DNA of 64,000 nucleotides from Amycolatopsis sp. CA-126428 (lineage in GTDB: Bacteria > Actinomycetota > Actinomycetes > Mycobacteriales > Pseudonocardiaceae), in the NCBI RefSeq assembly GCF_002904335.1, contig NZ_PPHF01000048.1, forward strand, positions 62,001-126,000. The letters are read 5' to 3'. The position numbers and the translations under genes are program-made. This document shows positions 42,181 to 53,293 of this stretch, piece after piece; the first letter of the stretch is position 1, and each line of letters opens with the position of its first letter. The notes under the pieces were generated by a model that did not search any database, was not told the DNA's origin, and was given only the letters and a program-made list of their open reading frames with translations.

Positions 42181-43416
42181 TCAGGTGGTGGCGGGACGGG
42201 ATTCGCCCGGGCTGACCTCCGGCGCCGGGGAGCGGTGGCCGGGCCGGACCACCGCCACGGCCGCCGCACCCAGTGCGCCGACGCCCGCGAACGCGTAGAA
42301 GCCCCACGGATAGGCGATGCCAGCCGTCAGCAGCGCGCCGCCGAGCAGCGGGCCCGAGATCGCGCCGATCCGGCCGATGCCCGCCGACCAGCCGAGGCCG
42401 GTCGCGCGGATCGCGTCCGGGTAGAGCCGGCCGATGTAGGCGTACACCAGCACCTGGGCGCTGAACACGAAGCACCCGGTCAGGAACACCGCCACGTACA
42501 GCCCGACCGCGGGCAGCTTCACGCTCAGCAGGGCGAGGAACACCGCACCCGCGCAGAACCAGGCGATGGCCGACGGGCGGATGCCGACGCGGTCGGCGAC
42601 CCGGCCCGCGACGAGCAGGCCCGCGATGCCGCCGACGTTCAGCGTCAGCAACAGGCTCAGCGCGGCGCCCAGCGGGTACCCGGCCTGGCGCATGATCTCC
42701 GGCAGCCACGTGTTCAGGCCGTAGACCAGCAGCAGCCCCATGAACGAGGTGACCCAGAACGCGATCGTCGCGCGCAGCAGGCCGCCGCGGAACAGGCCCG
42801 CGACGGCGTGCCCCGCCGAGCGTTCGGCCGCCCGGACCCGCTGGAACGTCTCGGACTCCGGCAGGAACTTCAGCATCAGCGGAACCAGGACCAGCGCGGG
42901 CAGCGCGCCGGCGACGAACATCGCGCGCCAGCCCAGCGGCGAGATCAGGACGATGCCCAGCAGCGCCGTCAGCACCGCGCCGACGTGGTAGCCGGTCATC
43001 ACCGTGGTCGTCGCGCTGCCGGACTTGCCGTGGCGCGCGTACTCCGTGACCAGCGTGATCGCCGTCGGCAGGCAGCCGCCGAGGCCGAGCCCGGCGACGA
43101 ACCGCAGCAGCCCGAAGACGAACGTCGACGGCGCGAAGGCGCACAGCAGCGTGCACAGCGAGAACAGCGTCACGGAGATGATCAGGGACTTCCGGCGGCC
43201 GATGACGTCGGTGACCGTGCCGATGGCCAGGCCGCCGAGCATCATCCCGGCGAGCCCCACGGTCGACACGACCGACGCCGTGGCCGGGGTCAGGCCCCAG
43301 ACGTGGCCGCGGAGCAGCACGGGCAGCACCGTGCCGAGGACGACCAGGTCGAACCCGTCGAGCAGGACGGCGGTCCAGGCCAGGGGCACGACCCAGGAGC
43401 GGGGGCCAGGGGACAT
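42181..43416 (-). CDS. MFS transporter, aromatic acid:H+ symporter (AAHS)-like
   Basis: 411 residues with twelve membrane segments. TDVIGRRK and the matching RVADRVGIRPSA loop are MFS signature loops; FDLVVLGTVLP with DGFD (Asp in the first helix) and the GLGLGGCLPTA stretch are typical of AAHS importers such as PcaK/BenK. GGAGG sits 5 bases before the ATG at 43416. Substrate inferred from family only; no aromatic catabolic genes are in the window. Confidence 0.8.
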   Translation of the reverse strand: MSPGPRSWVVPLAWTAVLLDGFDLVVLGTVLPVLLRGHVWGLTPATASVVSTVGLAGMMLGGLAIGTVTDVIGRRKSLIISVTLFSLCTLLCAFAPSTFVFGLLRFVAGLGLGGCLPTAITLVTEYARHGKSGSATTTVMTGYHVGAVLTALLGIVLISPLGWRAMFVAGALPALVLVPLMLKFLPESETFQRVRAAERSAGHAVAGLFRGGLLRATIAFWVTSFMGLLLVYGLNTWLPEIMRQAGYPLGAALSLLLTLNVGGIAGLLVAGRVADRVGIRPSAIAWFCAGAVFLALLSVKLPAVGLYVAVFLTGCFVFSAQVLVYAYIGRLYPDAIRATGLGWSAGIGRIGAISGPLLGGALLTAGIAYPWGFYAFAGVGALGAAAVAVVRPGHRSPAPEVSPGESRPATT

Positions 43417-43458
43417 CGGAACCTCCGGAGGTGCGTCGGTGCACGCCTGCCGCACAGG

Positions 43459-43475
43459 TGTGCGTATTGCGCACA
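43459..43475. promoter_or_regulatory. Palindrome between the MFS and antiporter genes
   Basis: TGTGCG, TATTG, CGCACA: a perfect 6 bp inverted repeat about 43 bases upstream of the MFS start and about 90 upstream of the antiporter start. It has the shape of an IclR- or TetR-type operator. No regulator gene is adjacent. Confidence 0.4.
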
Positions 43476-43564
43476 AGTATGCCTGCGGGGTACGACACAA
43501 TCCAGCGCGCTTCCATTGACCGGAAGCCGAGCAGAGGCCCGCGACCTGCGGAAAGATCGGGCTC

Positions 43565-45199
43565 GTGGAGATCCTGACGCTGATGGGCGTGCTCGCGGGT
43601 TCGCTGGCGCTGACCGCCCTCGCCCGGCGCTACAACCTGTCCGCGCCACTGCTGGTGGTAGTCGTCGCGCTCGGCGTCGCGCTGATCCCCGGCGTGCCGC
43701 GGTTCGAGCTGGAGCCCGAGCTGGTGCTCACCGTGGTGCTGCCGCCGCTGCTCTACTCGACGTCGCTGGAGAGTTCGCTGACGCACTTCAAGCGGGCCCT
43801 GCGGCCGATCGTCGCGCTCGGCGTGGTGCTGGTCGCCGTCACCGCCGTGGTCGTCGCCCTCGTCGTGCACCTGCTGCTGCCGGACGTGCCCTTCGCGTCC
43901 GCGCTGGTCCTCGGGGCGGTCGTGGCCCCGCCGGACGCGGTGACGGCGGTGGCGATCGGCCGCAAGCTCGGCCTGCCCCGGCGGGTGATGACCGTGCTGA
44001 CCGGGGAAAGCCTGGTCAACGACGCCGCCGCGCTGACGCTGTACAAGGTCGCGCTCGCCGCCGTCGCGGGCACCGCGGGCTCGGCGGGGCACGGGTTCGC
44101 GGTGTTCGGCGTCGCGACCGTGCTGGGCATCGGGGTCGGCCTGGCCATCGGCGGGCTCGTCGTGCTGATCCGCCGCTTGCTCGACGACCCGCTGGTGGAG
44201 TCGGCGTTCGGGATCATCGTGCCGTTCGCCGCGTACGTCACCGCCGAGCACCTGCACCCCTTCAGCGCCGACTTCAGCGGGTCGGGCGTGCTCGCCGTCG
44301 TCGCGGCGGGCCTGCTGCTGGGGCACCGCGCGCTGTACGCCTCGCCCGCGACGCGCATGCAGGACCGATCCGTGTGGGCGTCGATCGACGTCCTGCTCGA
44401 AGCGCTGGTGTTCGCCCTCATGGGGCTGCAGCTGCCGTTCGTGCTGGACGGCGCGCACCACGCCGCCCGCGACAACGGGACGCTCGCGCTGGTCGCGGTG
44501 GCCGTGCTCGCGGTGACGATGCTCGTGCGCGTCCCGGCGGTGTTCGTGTCCGCCTACCTGCCGCAGACGATGCGGCTCTTCGGCCGCGACCGCTCAGCGC
44601 CGTCGTGGCGGACGCTGGCGGTGGTCTCGTGGACGGGCATGCGCGGCGTGGTGACGCTCGCCGCCGCGGCGGGCATCCCGGCGAACACCCCGGGCCGCGC
44701 GGAAATCCAGCTGTTCGCGTTCACGGTGGCCATCGGCACGGTGCTGATCCAGGGGCTGACGCTGCCGCCGCTCATCCGGGTGCTGCGGGTCGAGGACCCC
44801 TCCGAGGCCGCCCGCGACGAGGCCGAAGAGCTGGCCGCGCGCGAAGTCGCGAAGCAGGCCGCGCACGAACGGCTGCGCGAGATCAGCCACGAGCGGCTGA
44901 CTTCCCTGGACCTGCCCCCGGACCGGGTCACCCGGCTCAAGGAGCGCCTGGAACGCCTGATCGACATGCGCTACCGGTTCGCCAAGGCGGCGATCACGCT
45001 GTCCGGCGAGGAACACTCCGGCAGCCCGCAGGCGCAGTTCGCGAAGGCCCGGCGCGAACTGCTGATCACCCAGCGCAAGGCGATGATCGAGGAGAACCGC
45101 GCGGGCCGCCTCGACGACGAAGTGCTGCGGAAGGTGCTGCGGGAGCTGGATCTGGAGGAACTGTCGGTGTCGGCGACCCTCACGAACCGGATGGGCTGA
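43565..45199 (+). CDS. CPA1-type Na+/H+ antiporter
   Basis: 544 residues. About twelve membrane segments fill the first 410 residues, with GAVVAPPDAVTAVAIGRKL and GESLVNDAAAL (the ND pair for ion transport) and a TGMRGVVTLAAA segment. A hydrophilic ~130-residue helical tail follows. It trades cytoplasmic Na+ or K+ for H+. GTG start. It overlaps the convergent LLM gene by 20 bases. Confidence 0.88.
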   Translation: MEILTLMGVLAGSLALTALARRYNLSAPLLVVVVALGVALIPGVPRFELEPELVLTVVLPPLLYSTSLESSLTHFKRALRPIVALGVVLVAVTAVVVALVVHLLLPDVPFASALVLGAVVAPPDAVTAVAIGRKLGLPRRVMTVLTGESLVNDAAALTLYKVALAAVAGTAGSAGHGFAVFGVATVLGIGVGLAIGGLVVLIRRLLDDPLVESAFGIIVPFAAYVTAEHLHPFSADFSGSGVLAVVAAGLLLGHRALYASPATRMQDRSVWASIDVLLEALVFALMGLQLPFVLDGAHHAARDNGTLALVAVAVLAVTMLVRVPAVFVSAYLPQTMRLFGRDRSAPSWRTLAVVSWTGMRGVVTLAAAAGIPANTPGRAEIQLFAFTVAIGTVLIQGLTLPPLIRVLRVEDPSEAARDEAEELAAREVAKQAAHERLREISHERLTSLDLPPDRVTRLKERLERLIDMRYRFAKAAITLSGEEHSGSPQAQFAKARRELLITQRKAMIEENRAGRLDDEVLRKVLRELDLEELSVSATLTNRMG

Positions 45200-46088
45200 G
45201 CGCCGCCCAGGTCCGCAGGCGCTCCTCGGCGGAGCGGATCCCGGTCGACGTCAGGACGACGTCGGTGGCGCCGGCGTCGTAGTAGCGCCGGATCCCCCGC
45301 GCGACGGTCTTTTCGTCACCGATGAGCGCGAGTTCCACGGGGTGGTCCACGCCTTCCGCATCGAGGATCTTCCGGTACGACGGAATTTGCGCGTAGAAGG
45401 CCATTTGCTCGGCGGCGAGCGCGCGGACGGCGTCGGGTTCGTCCGTGACGACGGCCGGAACGGCGGCGATGATCCGCTTCCCGCCGGGCAGAGCGGGGAC
45501 GATCCGCTCGGAAAGCGCTCGCGGCCCGGCGAGGTACGGGAGGGTGCCGTCGGCGAGTTCCCCGGTGACGGCCAGCGCCTGCGGCCCCATGGCCGCGACG
45601 ATGATCGGCACGTCCCCACCACCGGCCACAGTGGACGGTCCGGGCGAGTGGGCCCGGACGGTCTCGCCGTCGAAGTCGGCGGCTTCCCCGGCGAAGACCT
45701 GCCGCAGCACGGTCAGGTACTCGCGCAGGTGCCGGATCGGCGGCGGGTACTCGACGCCGTAGACGGGCCCCAGGAAGCCCTTCGAGCCGAGCCCGATCCC
45801 GAGCGTGAACCGGCCACCGGTGGCGGCCTGGGCGGTCTGCGCCGCGCTCGCGACCAGCAGCGGGTGGCGCGGATACGTGGGCACCACGGAGGTGCCGACC
45901 TCGATCCCGGGCACCTCCCGCCCGGCGAGCGCGGCGATCGCGATGGCGTCCTGGCTGAGCGGCAGCTGCGAGAACCAGACGGACTTCATCCCGGCCTCGG
46001 CGGCTTGCCGGGTCTGGGCGATGAGCTCGTCGACGAGGTTCGGCGCCCGGTCCGTGTCCCCGGCCGGCAGCGCGACTCCGATGGTCAT
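45180..46088 (-). CDS. LLM-class (F420/FMN-dependent) oxidoreductase
   Basis: 302 residues of luciferase-like TIM barrel. PTYPRHPLLVASAA, GRFTLGIGLGSKGFLG and HLREYLTVLRQVF match the F420-dependent subgroup of actinobacteria. Substrate unknown. It converges with the antiporter gene, overlapping by 20 bases, and is divergent from the OsmC gene. Confidence 0.85.
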   Translation of the reverse strand: MTIGVALPAGDTDRAPNLVDELIAQTRQAAEAGMKSVWFSQLPLSQDAIAIAALAGREVPGIEVGTSVVPTYPRHPLLVASAAQTAQAATGGRFTLGIGLGSKGFLGPVYGVEYPPPIRHLREYLTVLRQVFAGEAADFDGETVRAHSPGPSTVAGGGDVPIIVAAMGPQALAVTGELADGTLPYLAGPRALSERIVPALPGGKRIIAAVPAVVTDEPDAVRALAAEQMAFYAQIPSYRKILDAEGVDHPVELALIGDEKTVARGIRRYYDAGATDVVLTSTGIRSAEERLRTWAALSPSGS

Positions 46089-46205
46089 GGTCCCAAGCTA
46101 GCCACCGGCGCCAGCGGTTTTCCGGCTTCCCAGGAATTGAGAACCCGAGCGGGCCGGCGTGAGATCGCCCACGCTGGAGCGAAATCCCGATCTTCAGGAG
46201 AGCCC

Positions 46206-48049
<1,844 letters not shown>

Positions 48050-48062
48050 TCAATGCCGGTGC

Positions 48063-48743
48063 ATGAGCGTAACGGAGGACCCGCGGGTGCGCGGAATAGT
48101 GGTGGCTTGTGGCGACGAAGCGGCCGGCTTCGAAGAGGTCGACGACGTCGAGTCGATCCGCGTGCCGAGCCGTCCCGGCAAGGCGGAAATCGACCCCTTG
48201 CTGGGCGAACACGATCACCTGGTGGTCTCCGGCACGGACGCGGACCTCGCCGCCGTCGTGCTGCGCCTGCTCCGCAAGGACGCGCTCTCCGGCGTGTCGG
48301 TCGGGTTCGTGCCGTCGTCGCCGGACTCGGTCGTCGGCGCGCTCTGGGGGCTGCCGAAGACGCCGCTGCGGGCGCTCGCGCTGGCGTTGCGCGGCGAGGT
48401 CGACCCGGTGCCGCTGATCCGCGACGACGTCGGCGGCGTGCTCGTCGGGCGCGGGCAGCTGCGGATGGTCCGCGGTGTCGCCTACGCCGACGAGCGGGTG
48501 GCACTGCGGGGGCCGGCCGCGTCGATCGAGGTGCTGCCGGACCCCGGCGGCCCCGGCCTGGCCGTCCGCGTCGTGAAGGGCACCCTCTTCAAGCGGCCGA
48601 TGACGCTCTACTCGCGGGCGTTCCAGATCGGCTGCATCCCGACCCGGCCGGTGCTCGACGACGTCGTGCACGAGCGCGCGGTGAACAAGTGGACCTGGTA
48701 CCGGCACACCGAGGACCTGCGGCTGGTCCGGGGCGCCGTCTGA
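48063..48743 (+). CDS. Conserved hypothetical, possibly diacylglycerol kinase-like
   Basis: 226 residues, no signal peptide or membrane helix. The first half has a Rossmann-like pattern (DHLVVSGTDADLAAVVLRLLR and VSVGFVPSSPDSVVGALWGLPK) that recalls the GGDGT and lgilPlGTgN parts of diacylglycerol/NAD kinases, but the GGDGT nucleotide motif is not conserved. It could be a degenerate lipid-kinase-like protein; function unknown. It is divergent from purA. Confidence 0.5.
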   Translation: MSVTEDPRVRGIVVACGDEAAGFEEVDDVESIRVPSRPGKAEIDPLLGEHDHLVVSGTDADLAAVVLRLLRKDALSGVSVGFVPSSPDSVVGALWGLPKTPLRALALALRGEVDPVPLIRDDVGGVLVGRGQLRMVRGVAYADERVALRGPAASIEVLPDPGGPGLAVRVVKGTLFKRPMTLYSRAFQIGCIPTRPVLDDVVHERAVNKWTWYRHTEDLRLVRGAV

Positions 48744-48768
48744 CGGACAGCAACATGTCACCTATACG
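48740..48768 (+). promoter_or_regulatory. Putative promoter of the secreted nuclease gene
   Basis: CTGACG, 17 bases, TATACG, beginning at the stop of the upstream gene. The next gene ATG is at 48835 with GGAGGG before it. Spacing fits; both hexamers are one or two bases off consensus. Confidence 0.3.
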
Positions 48769-48834
48769 TGTTGTACCCGACACTCCCGTGCTTGAGGGTT
48801 GGCTGTCCCCACCCCTGACACGGAGGGCAGCAAA

Positions 48835-49473
48835 ATGCCAACCAGGCGTGCTGTTCGTCATTCGTTCACTGTGCTGGCCGTCACCGCGGTGCTGTCCGGC
48901 ACGCTGGCCGGCGTCGCGGACGCGACCCCGCCGGGCATCCCGTCGGCCACCACGGCGAAGTCCGAGCTCGCGGCGCTGACCGTCAAGGCCGACGGCTCGC
49001 AGACCGGCTACAGCCGCGACAAGTTCCCGCACTGGATCGACCAGGGCGGCAGCTGCAACACCCGCGAAGTGGTGCTCAAGCGCGACGGCACGAACGTGGT
49101 GACCGACTCCAGTTGCGCCGCGACCTCCGGCAAGTGGGTCAGCCCGTACGACGGCGCGACCTGGACCGCGGCGTCCGATGTGGACATCGACCACGTCGTG
49201 CCGCTGGCCGACGCGTGGCGCACCGGCGCGTCGTCGTGGACGACCGCGCAGCGCCAGGCGTACGCGAACGACCTCACCGACCCGCAGCTGATCGCCGTGA
49301 CCGACAACGTCAACCAGGAGAAGGGCGACAAGTCGCCCGACGCGTGGAAGCCGCCGCTCGTCGGTTACTGGTGCACCTACGCGAAGATGTGGGTCGCGGT
49401 GAAGTACAAGTTCAAGCTGACGATCAACTCCGCCGAAAAGACCGCCCTGACGGACATGCTCAACCGCTGCTGA
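48835..49473 (+). CDS. Secreted HNH endonuclease (DUF1524-like)
   Basis: 212 residues. Signal peptide (basic start, hydrophobic core FTVLAVTAVLSGTLAG, cleavage near ADA) and a ~180-residue nuclease domain with the catalytic DIDHVVPLADAW and a later Asn in TDNVNQEKGD. Three or more Cys suggest disulfides. Such extracellular nucleases degrade DNA for phosphate/nitrogen. GGAGGG precedes the ATG. Confidence 0.85.
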   Translation: MPTRRAVRHSFTVLAVTAVLSGTLAGVADATPPGIPSATTAKSELAALTVKADGSQTGYSRDKFPHWIDQGGSCNTREVVLKRDGTNVVTDSSCAATSGKWVSPYDGATWTAASDVDIDHVVPLADAWRTGASSWTTAQRQAYANDLTDPQLIAVTDNVNQEKGDKSPDAWKPPLVGYWCTYAKMWVAVKYKFKLTINSAEKTALTDMLNRC

Positions 49474-49491
49474 CGCCGGTACGCTCGGGCG

Positions 49492-50598
49492 GTGCGGATC
49501 CTGTTCACGTGCCGCCCGGCGTACGGCCACCTCTTTCCCCTACTCCCCCTGGCGAACGCGGCGCGCGCGGCCGGGCACGAGGTCGTGTTCGGCACCGGCG
49601 AGGCGTTCGTGCCGAAAGTGCGTGAGCTCGGGTTCGTGACCCACCGCGCGGGCCTCGGCATCTCCGAGGCGGAAGCCGAAGCCAAGCGGCGGCACGGCGA
49701 GGACGCCGGGTTCGTGGACCTCGCCCTCACGACGTTCGGCGAGCTGCTGCCGCGCTCGCTGCTCGCCGACCTGACACCGCTGCTCCCGGACCTGCGGCCC
49801 GGGCTGGTGGTCTACGAGATGAGCGACGTCGGCGCCGGGGTCGCGGCCCGCCGCGCCGGCATCCCCGTCGTCTCGGTCGCGATCGCGCGGTCGATGCCGC
49901 CGGAGGTCCTGGCCATCGCCACCGAACGGCTGCGGCCGCTGTGGGGCACGCTGCCCGCGGACGCCCTGTTCGGTGACGCCTGCGTCGATAGCTGGCCCGA
50001 CAGCCTCCGCGACCCGGGCACGGCGGCCGTGCCGAAGGTGTTCCGGATGCGCCCGACGCCGTACGACCCCGATGTCCCGCTGCCGCCACTGCCCGAAGAC
50101 GGCTTCGTGTACCTGACCCTGGGCACGGTGGTCTTCGGCGCGACGCAGGTGCTGCGCCGGGCGATCCACGCGCTGGCCCGCCTGGGCGTGGACGTGCTCG
50201 TCGCGCTCGGACCGGGTGATCCGTCGGCACTGGGCCCGGTGCCGGAAAACGTGCGGGTCGCGGGGTTCGTGCCGCAGGCCGAGGTGCTGGCACACGCGGG
50301 CCTGGTGGTGCACCACGGCGGCACGGGCACGGTGCTGGGGTCGCTCGCCGCCGGCCTGCCGCAGCTGGTCCTGCCCCAGGGCGCCGACCAGTTCGCCAAC
50401 GCGGACAGCCTCTCCGCGCTGGGTGCCGCGAAGTCCTTGGCGGGCGACGAGATCACGATGCCCGCCATCGAAGCCGCCGCCCGGGAACTCCTGGCCGACC
50501 CCGCCACACGGGCCGTCGCCCGCGGCATCGCGGCCGAGATCGCCGCAATGCCCGCACCCGAGGCGGTCCTGGACGAGCTGGTCACCTGGGCCTCGTGA
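49492..50598 (+). CDS. UDP-glycosyltransferase (MGT/GT1 family)
   Basis: 368 residues of GT-B fold. N-terminal CRPAYGHLFPLLPLA binds acceptor; the C-terminal nucleotide-sugar signature HHGGTGTVLGSLAAGLPQL (about 275-293) and QGADQFANAD are those of macrolide-type glycosyltransferases. Sugar and acceptor unknown; no biosynthetic cluster is next to it. GTG start. Its stop TGA is contributed by the palindromic repeat at 50593. Confidence 0.85.
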   Translation: MRILFTCRPAYGHLFPLLPLANAARAAGHEVVFGTGEAFVPKVRELGFVTHRAGLGISEAEAEAKRRHGEDAGFVDLALTTFGELLPRSLLADLTPLLPDLRPGLVVYEMSDVGAGVAARRAGIPVVSVAIARSMPPEVLAIATERLRPLWGTLPADALFGDACVDSWPDSLRDPGTAAVPKVFRMRPTPYDPDVPLPPLPEDGFVYLTLGTVVFGATQVLRRAIHALARLGVDVLVALGPGDPSALGPVPENVRVAGFVPQAEVLAHAGLVVHHGGTGTVLGSLAAGLPQLVLPQGADQFANADSLSALGAAKSLAGDEITMPAIEAAARELLADPATRAVARGIAAEIAAMPAPEAVLDELVTWAS

Positions 50599-50636
50599 GT
50601 GGTAAGGCGGGTTCTAACCCGCGTTACCACTCACGA
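50593..50636. repeat. Dispersed palindrome, copy 2 (chimeric arms)
   Basis: Same element as at 24379 and 58013. Left arm is like copy 3 (TAAGGCGG), right arm like copy 1 (CCGCGTTA), leaving one mismatch in the stem. The plus-strand glycosyltransferase stop and the minus-strand FAD protein stop (TAG in the loop region) both lie inside it. Confidence 0.9.
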
Positions 50637-52497
50637 GCGCCAGGATCTCCCGCGCCACCGCGTCGTTCTGGCGGAAGGACAACGCGTTCGTCCGCGGCCG
50701 TGTGAACGCCGCCGCCGAGCGGGCGCTCGTGTGCGGGCCCACCGCGAACCGGTGCGGGTGGGGGCGTCCGGTCCCGTCGAGCAACCGGGAGTCGGACACG
50801 CGCGTGTGGATGCGGCCCGACGGCAGCGAAGTGCCCGTCACCGGGTCCGCCACCGTCTCTTCCGCCAGTTCGCCCGCGTCGCGCAGCTGCCGGAGCAGGC
50901 CGTCGGCGGCACGGGTCACGCTCGGGCCCGGCAGCCGCGCTTCGATCAGCGTGCGGGCCTCGACCGTCTCCGGGTGGCTCGCCGACGACGCCACGAAGAC
51001 GCCGCGCTCCGCCGTCACCCGCATTTCCGCGCCCGCGAAGGAAACGACCCCCGCTTCGTGCAGCGCCAGCAGCTCCTCGAGGCGGCGCGGCGGCGGACCG
51101 CTGGCGTAGTAGGAGAAGAACCCGTGGAACCAGCCGTCCATATCGGACACCTGTGAGGCCGCGCCCAGACGTCCTTTTTGGACCAGCGCGGGCAGCTGGC
51201 CGTACACCGACAGCAGCGCCATGAAGGCGCCGAGGTCGGCGCTGAACTCCTGGTCCGCCCGGCGCGCCAGGTCGGCCTCGACGTACTTGCGCAGCTCCTT
51301 GCCGAACTCCTCCGCCGTGCCGAAGGTCCGGTCCGCCATCGGCCGGTCCAGCCGGTCGAGGTCGAGGCGGTCGGCGTCGGCGGGCACCGCGCGCCCGATG
51401 AGCTCCCGCATGGCGGGCGAATCCCAGGCCAGGTCGGCGAAGGCGTCGGCGAACACGGCGAAGTCCATCCGGACGCGGCCGGGGTGCCCGGTGAACAGCT
51501 CGCTGTAGTAGCCCCAGGCCAGTTCCTTCGCGATCAGCGGCCAGACGTCCGCGCGGAAGTCGAGGGCGGCCCCGGCCAGCCCGTCCATGGCGTAGGCGTC
51601 GAAGAACCTGGGCAGCCGCAGCGGTTTCCCGCGCAGCCGGTAGCCGATCTTGGCGTGGTAGGGCACCCCGCGCCGCGAGCCGACGTGCAGCACCGGCTCG
51701 GCGCCGCTCGGGTCGTAGCGCAGGCCGCCGCACGGGAGGTCCTCGAACCGGCCGCCGCGGCCCTCGGTCAGCAGTAGCATCAGGTCGACGAACGCCAGCC
51801 CGAACCCGCGCACGAGCACGGTTTCGCCCGGTTCGACGCCCGCGTAGTCGACGTCGGCGGTGTAGCCGGCCGGGTAGTAGGACAGCCCGTGCCGCGCGGC
51901 GAACGCCACCAGCTCGCGCTCCCGCTCGTCCGGTTCCGCGTCGAGGTGGCCGACGGTGAAGACGACGGCGTCCGCCACGATCGCCGATCCGTCGGACAGG
52001 GTGACGGTGCGGCCGTCGACCCCGGTCGCGCGGGCCGCGTGCTCGAGGACGTCGACGTCTTCGGGCAGGTCCTCGACGACCTTCCGGTAGACCCAGGTCA
52101 GGTAGGCGCTCTGCAGGCGCCGGGTGGGGAAGTGGAAGGGGTCGAGCGCCGTCAGCTCGGCGACGACGTCGGGCGGCACGTCGGCGTCGAGGCCGCCGTC
52201 ACGCACCTTCCGCGCCCACTCCAGCAGCGACGGCCCCGGCCGCACCGGGCCCGCCATCTTCACCGACTCGTCGGTGAACATCGTGACGTCCTCGGGCATG
52301 GAGTTCATCCGCAGCAGCGGTGACTGGTCGTAGCGCCAGACCCGGCCGGGCCCCGGCGGGAACGGGTCGATCAGGTGCACCTCGAGCCGCCGGCCGCCGA
52401 GCAGTTCCGCGGCGTTCGCGCCGAGCCGTTCGAGGACGCCGACCCCGCGGGGTCCGGCGCCCACGACGGCGAGGGTGAACGGCGGGAAGTCGGCCAC
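50614..52497 (-). CDS. Large FAD/NAD(P)-binding protein (FAD_NAD_binding_9 type)
   Basis: 627 residues. N-terminal VVGAGPRGVGVLERL dinucleotide motif, PPGPGRVWR and HFPTRRLQ segments, and VVFTVGHLDAEPDE with GFGLAFVDLM typical of the long FAD-NAD(P)-binding_9 proteins of actinobacteria; no known substrate. The GTG at 52497 is used because upstream residues are not conserved in character. Its last residues (LVSGNAG) and stop are encoded by the palindrome at 50593. Confidence 0.75.
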   Translation of the reverse strand: MADFPPFTLAVVGAGPRGVGVLERLGANAAELLGGRRLEVHLIDPFPPGPGRVWRYDQSPLLRMNSMPEDVTMFTDESVKMAGPVRPGPSLLEWARKVRDGGLDADVPPDVVAELTALDPFHFPTRRLQSAYLTWVYRKVVEDLPEDVDVLEHAARATGVDGRTVTLSDGSAIVADAVVFTVGHLDAEPDERERELVAFAARHGLSYYPAGYTADVDYAGVEPGETVLVRGFGLAFVDLMLLLTEGRGGRFEDLPCGGLRYDPSGAEPVLHVGSRRGVPYHAKIGYRLRGKPLRLPRFFDAYAMDGLAGAALDFRADVWPLIAKELAWGYYSELFTGHPGRVRMDFAVFADAFADLAWDSPAMRELIGRAVPADADRLDLDRLDRPMADRTFGTAEEFGKELRKYVEADLARRADQEFSADLGAFMALLSVYGQLPALVQKGRLGAASQVSDMDGWFHGFFSYYASGPPPRRLEELLALHEAGVVSFAGAEMRVTAERGVFVASSASHPETVEARTLIEARLPGPSVTRAADGLLRQLRDAGELAEETVADPVTGTSLPSGRIHTRVSDSRLLDGTGRPHPHRFAVGPHTSARSAAAFTRPRTNALSFRQNDAVAREILALVSGNAG

Positions 52498-52681
52498 GAA
52501 TCCGAAGCTACGCCGGGGTTCCGGCGCCGGACGTCCGTCCCACAGGGCGGAATCGCGGCCCGGACCCATCCGCTCCCGGCCGCGGCTCCGAATACCCCGG
52601 CACACCGGTGAAAGGAGCGAACTTGTCCTTCGTCCACCCAGGCGCCCGGGCCTCGATCACCCGCCCCCCACCTGCGAATAC

Positions 52682-52978
52682 TTGACCGATGAGCTCGGTT
52701 CGCCGCACCGCGTCCACACCGCGCAGGACGTGGTCGGCACCCTCCTCCGGGGGAACTGGGCGATCTTCGCCCACGAATGGGCCGACCCCGACGGGATCGA
52801 CCCCGAGCACTGGCGGGACGTCGTCGAGGCCGCCGCGGAGGCGGCCGGGGTCGACGTCGAGTTCGTCGTCATCCCGCGCCGGTCCCTGACCGTCGTGTTC
52901 AACCGGGCGATACCCCCCACCTTCGAGCAGGTCCGCGCGTCCGTCGAGGTCATCGAACGCGCGCGGGGCCGCGGCTGA
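52682..52978 (+). CDS. Small conserved-type hypothetical protein
   Basis: 98 residues if started at the TTG at 52682 (LTDELGSPHRVHTAQDV). It contains a NWAIFAHEWADPDGIDPEHW block and VEFVVIPRRSLTVVFNRA, a globular alpha/beta pattern without membrane segments. No recognised domain. Start is tentative: no clear ribosome site, and an in-frame open stretch reaches upstream to 52475, antisense to the FAD gene. Confidence 0.45.
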   Translation: MTDELGSPHRVHTAQDVVGTLLRGNWAIFAHEWADPDGIDPEHWRDVVEAAAEAAGVDVEFVVIPRRSLTVVFNRAIPPTFEQVRASVEVIERARGRG

Positions 52979-53171
52979 CCTCCCGTTTCCCTCGCGGCCA
53001 CCGCGCGCACGCGAGGTGGCTACTTTTGCCCCTGGCGACCGACCAAGGGGTACGGAATGATCCATTCGTGACTCCTGGGCGACCGGTCAGACACTGCGGG
53101 CTATCGTCTGACCCGTTCGGGAAAGCTCCGTGACACCTTGGATACCAGCGAAAGAACCTAGAGATTTACCA

Positions 53172-53214
53172 ACAGTCACGGGACACTGGCTGGGGTAACT
53201 CACGTACCGTGACT
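53172..53214. promoter_or_regulatory. Inverted repeat upstream of the MFS gene
   Basis: CAGTCACGG and CCGTGACTG, perfect 9 bp arms around 25 bases, about 80 bases before the MFS ATG. The gap 52979-53293 (315 bases) has no gene; apart from this repeat it has a weak promoter-like TTGGAT...TAGAGAT stretch at about 53137-53164. Confidence 0.4.
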
Positions 53215-53293
53215 GCCTCATGACCGCCTGGTCGTCTTGTCACCGGAGGCCACGGGACGGACGCGGTCTGTAGAAGAGGTCGGGAGAAAACGC

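Noticed and set aside
42106..45282. A 1058-codon open frame over the MFS and antiporter genes
   Set aside because: Arg/Gly/Ala-rich low-complexity translation with no motif; it is an off-frame shadow of two well-supported genes, a common effect of very high GC.
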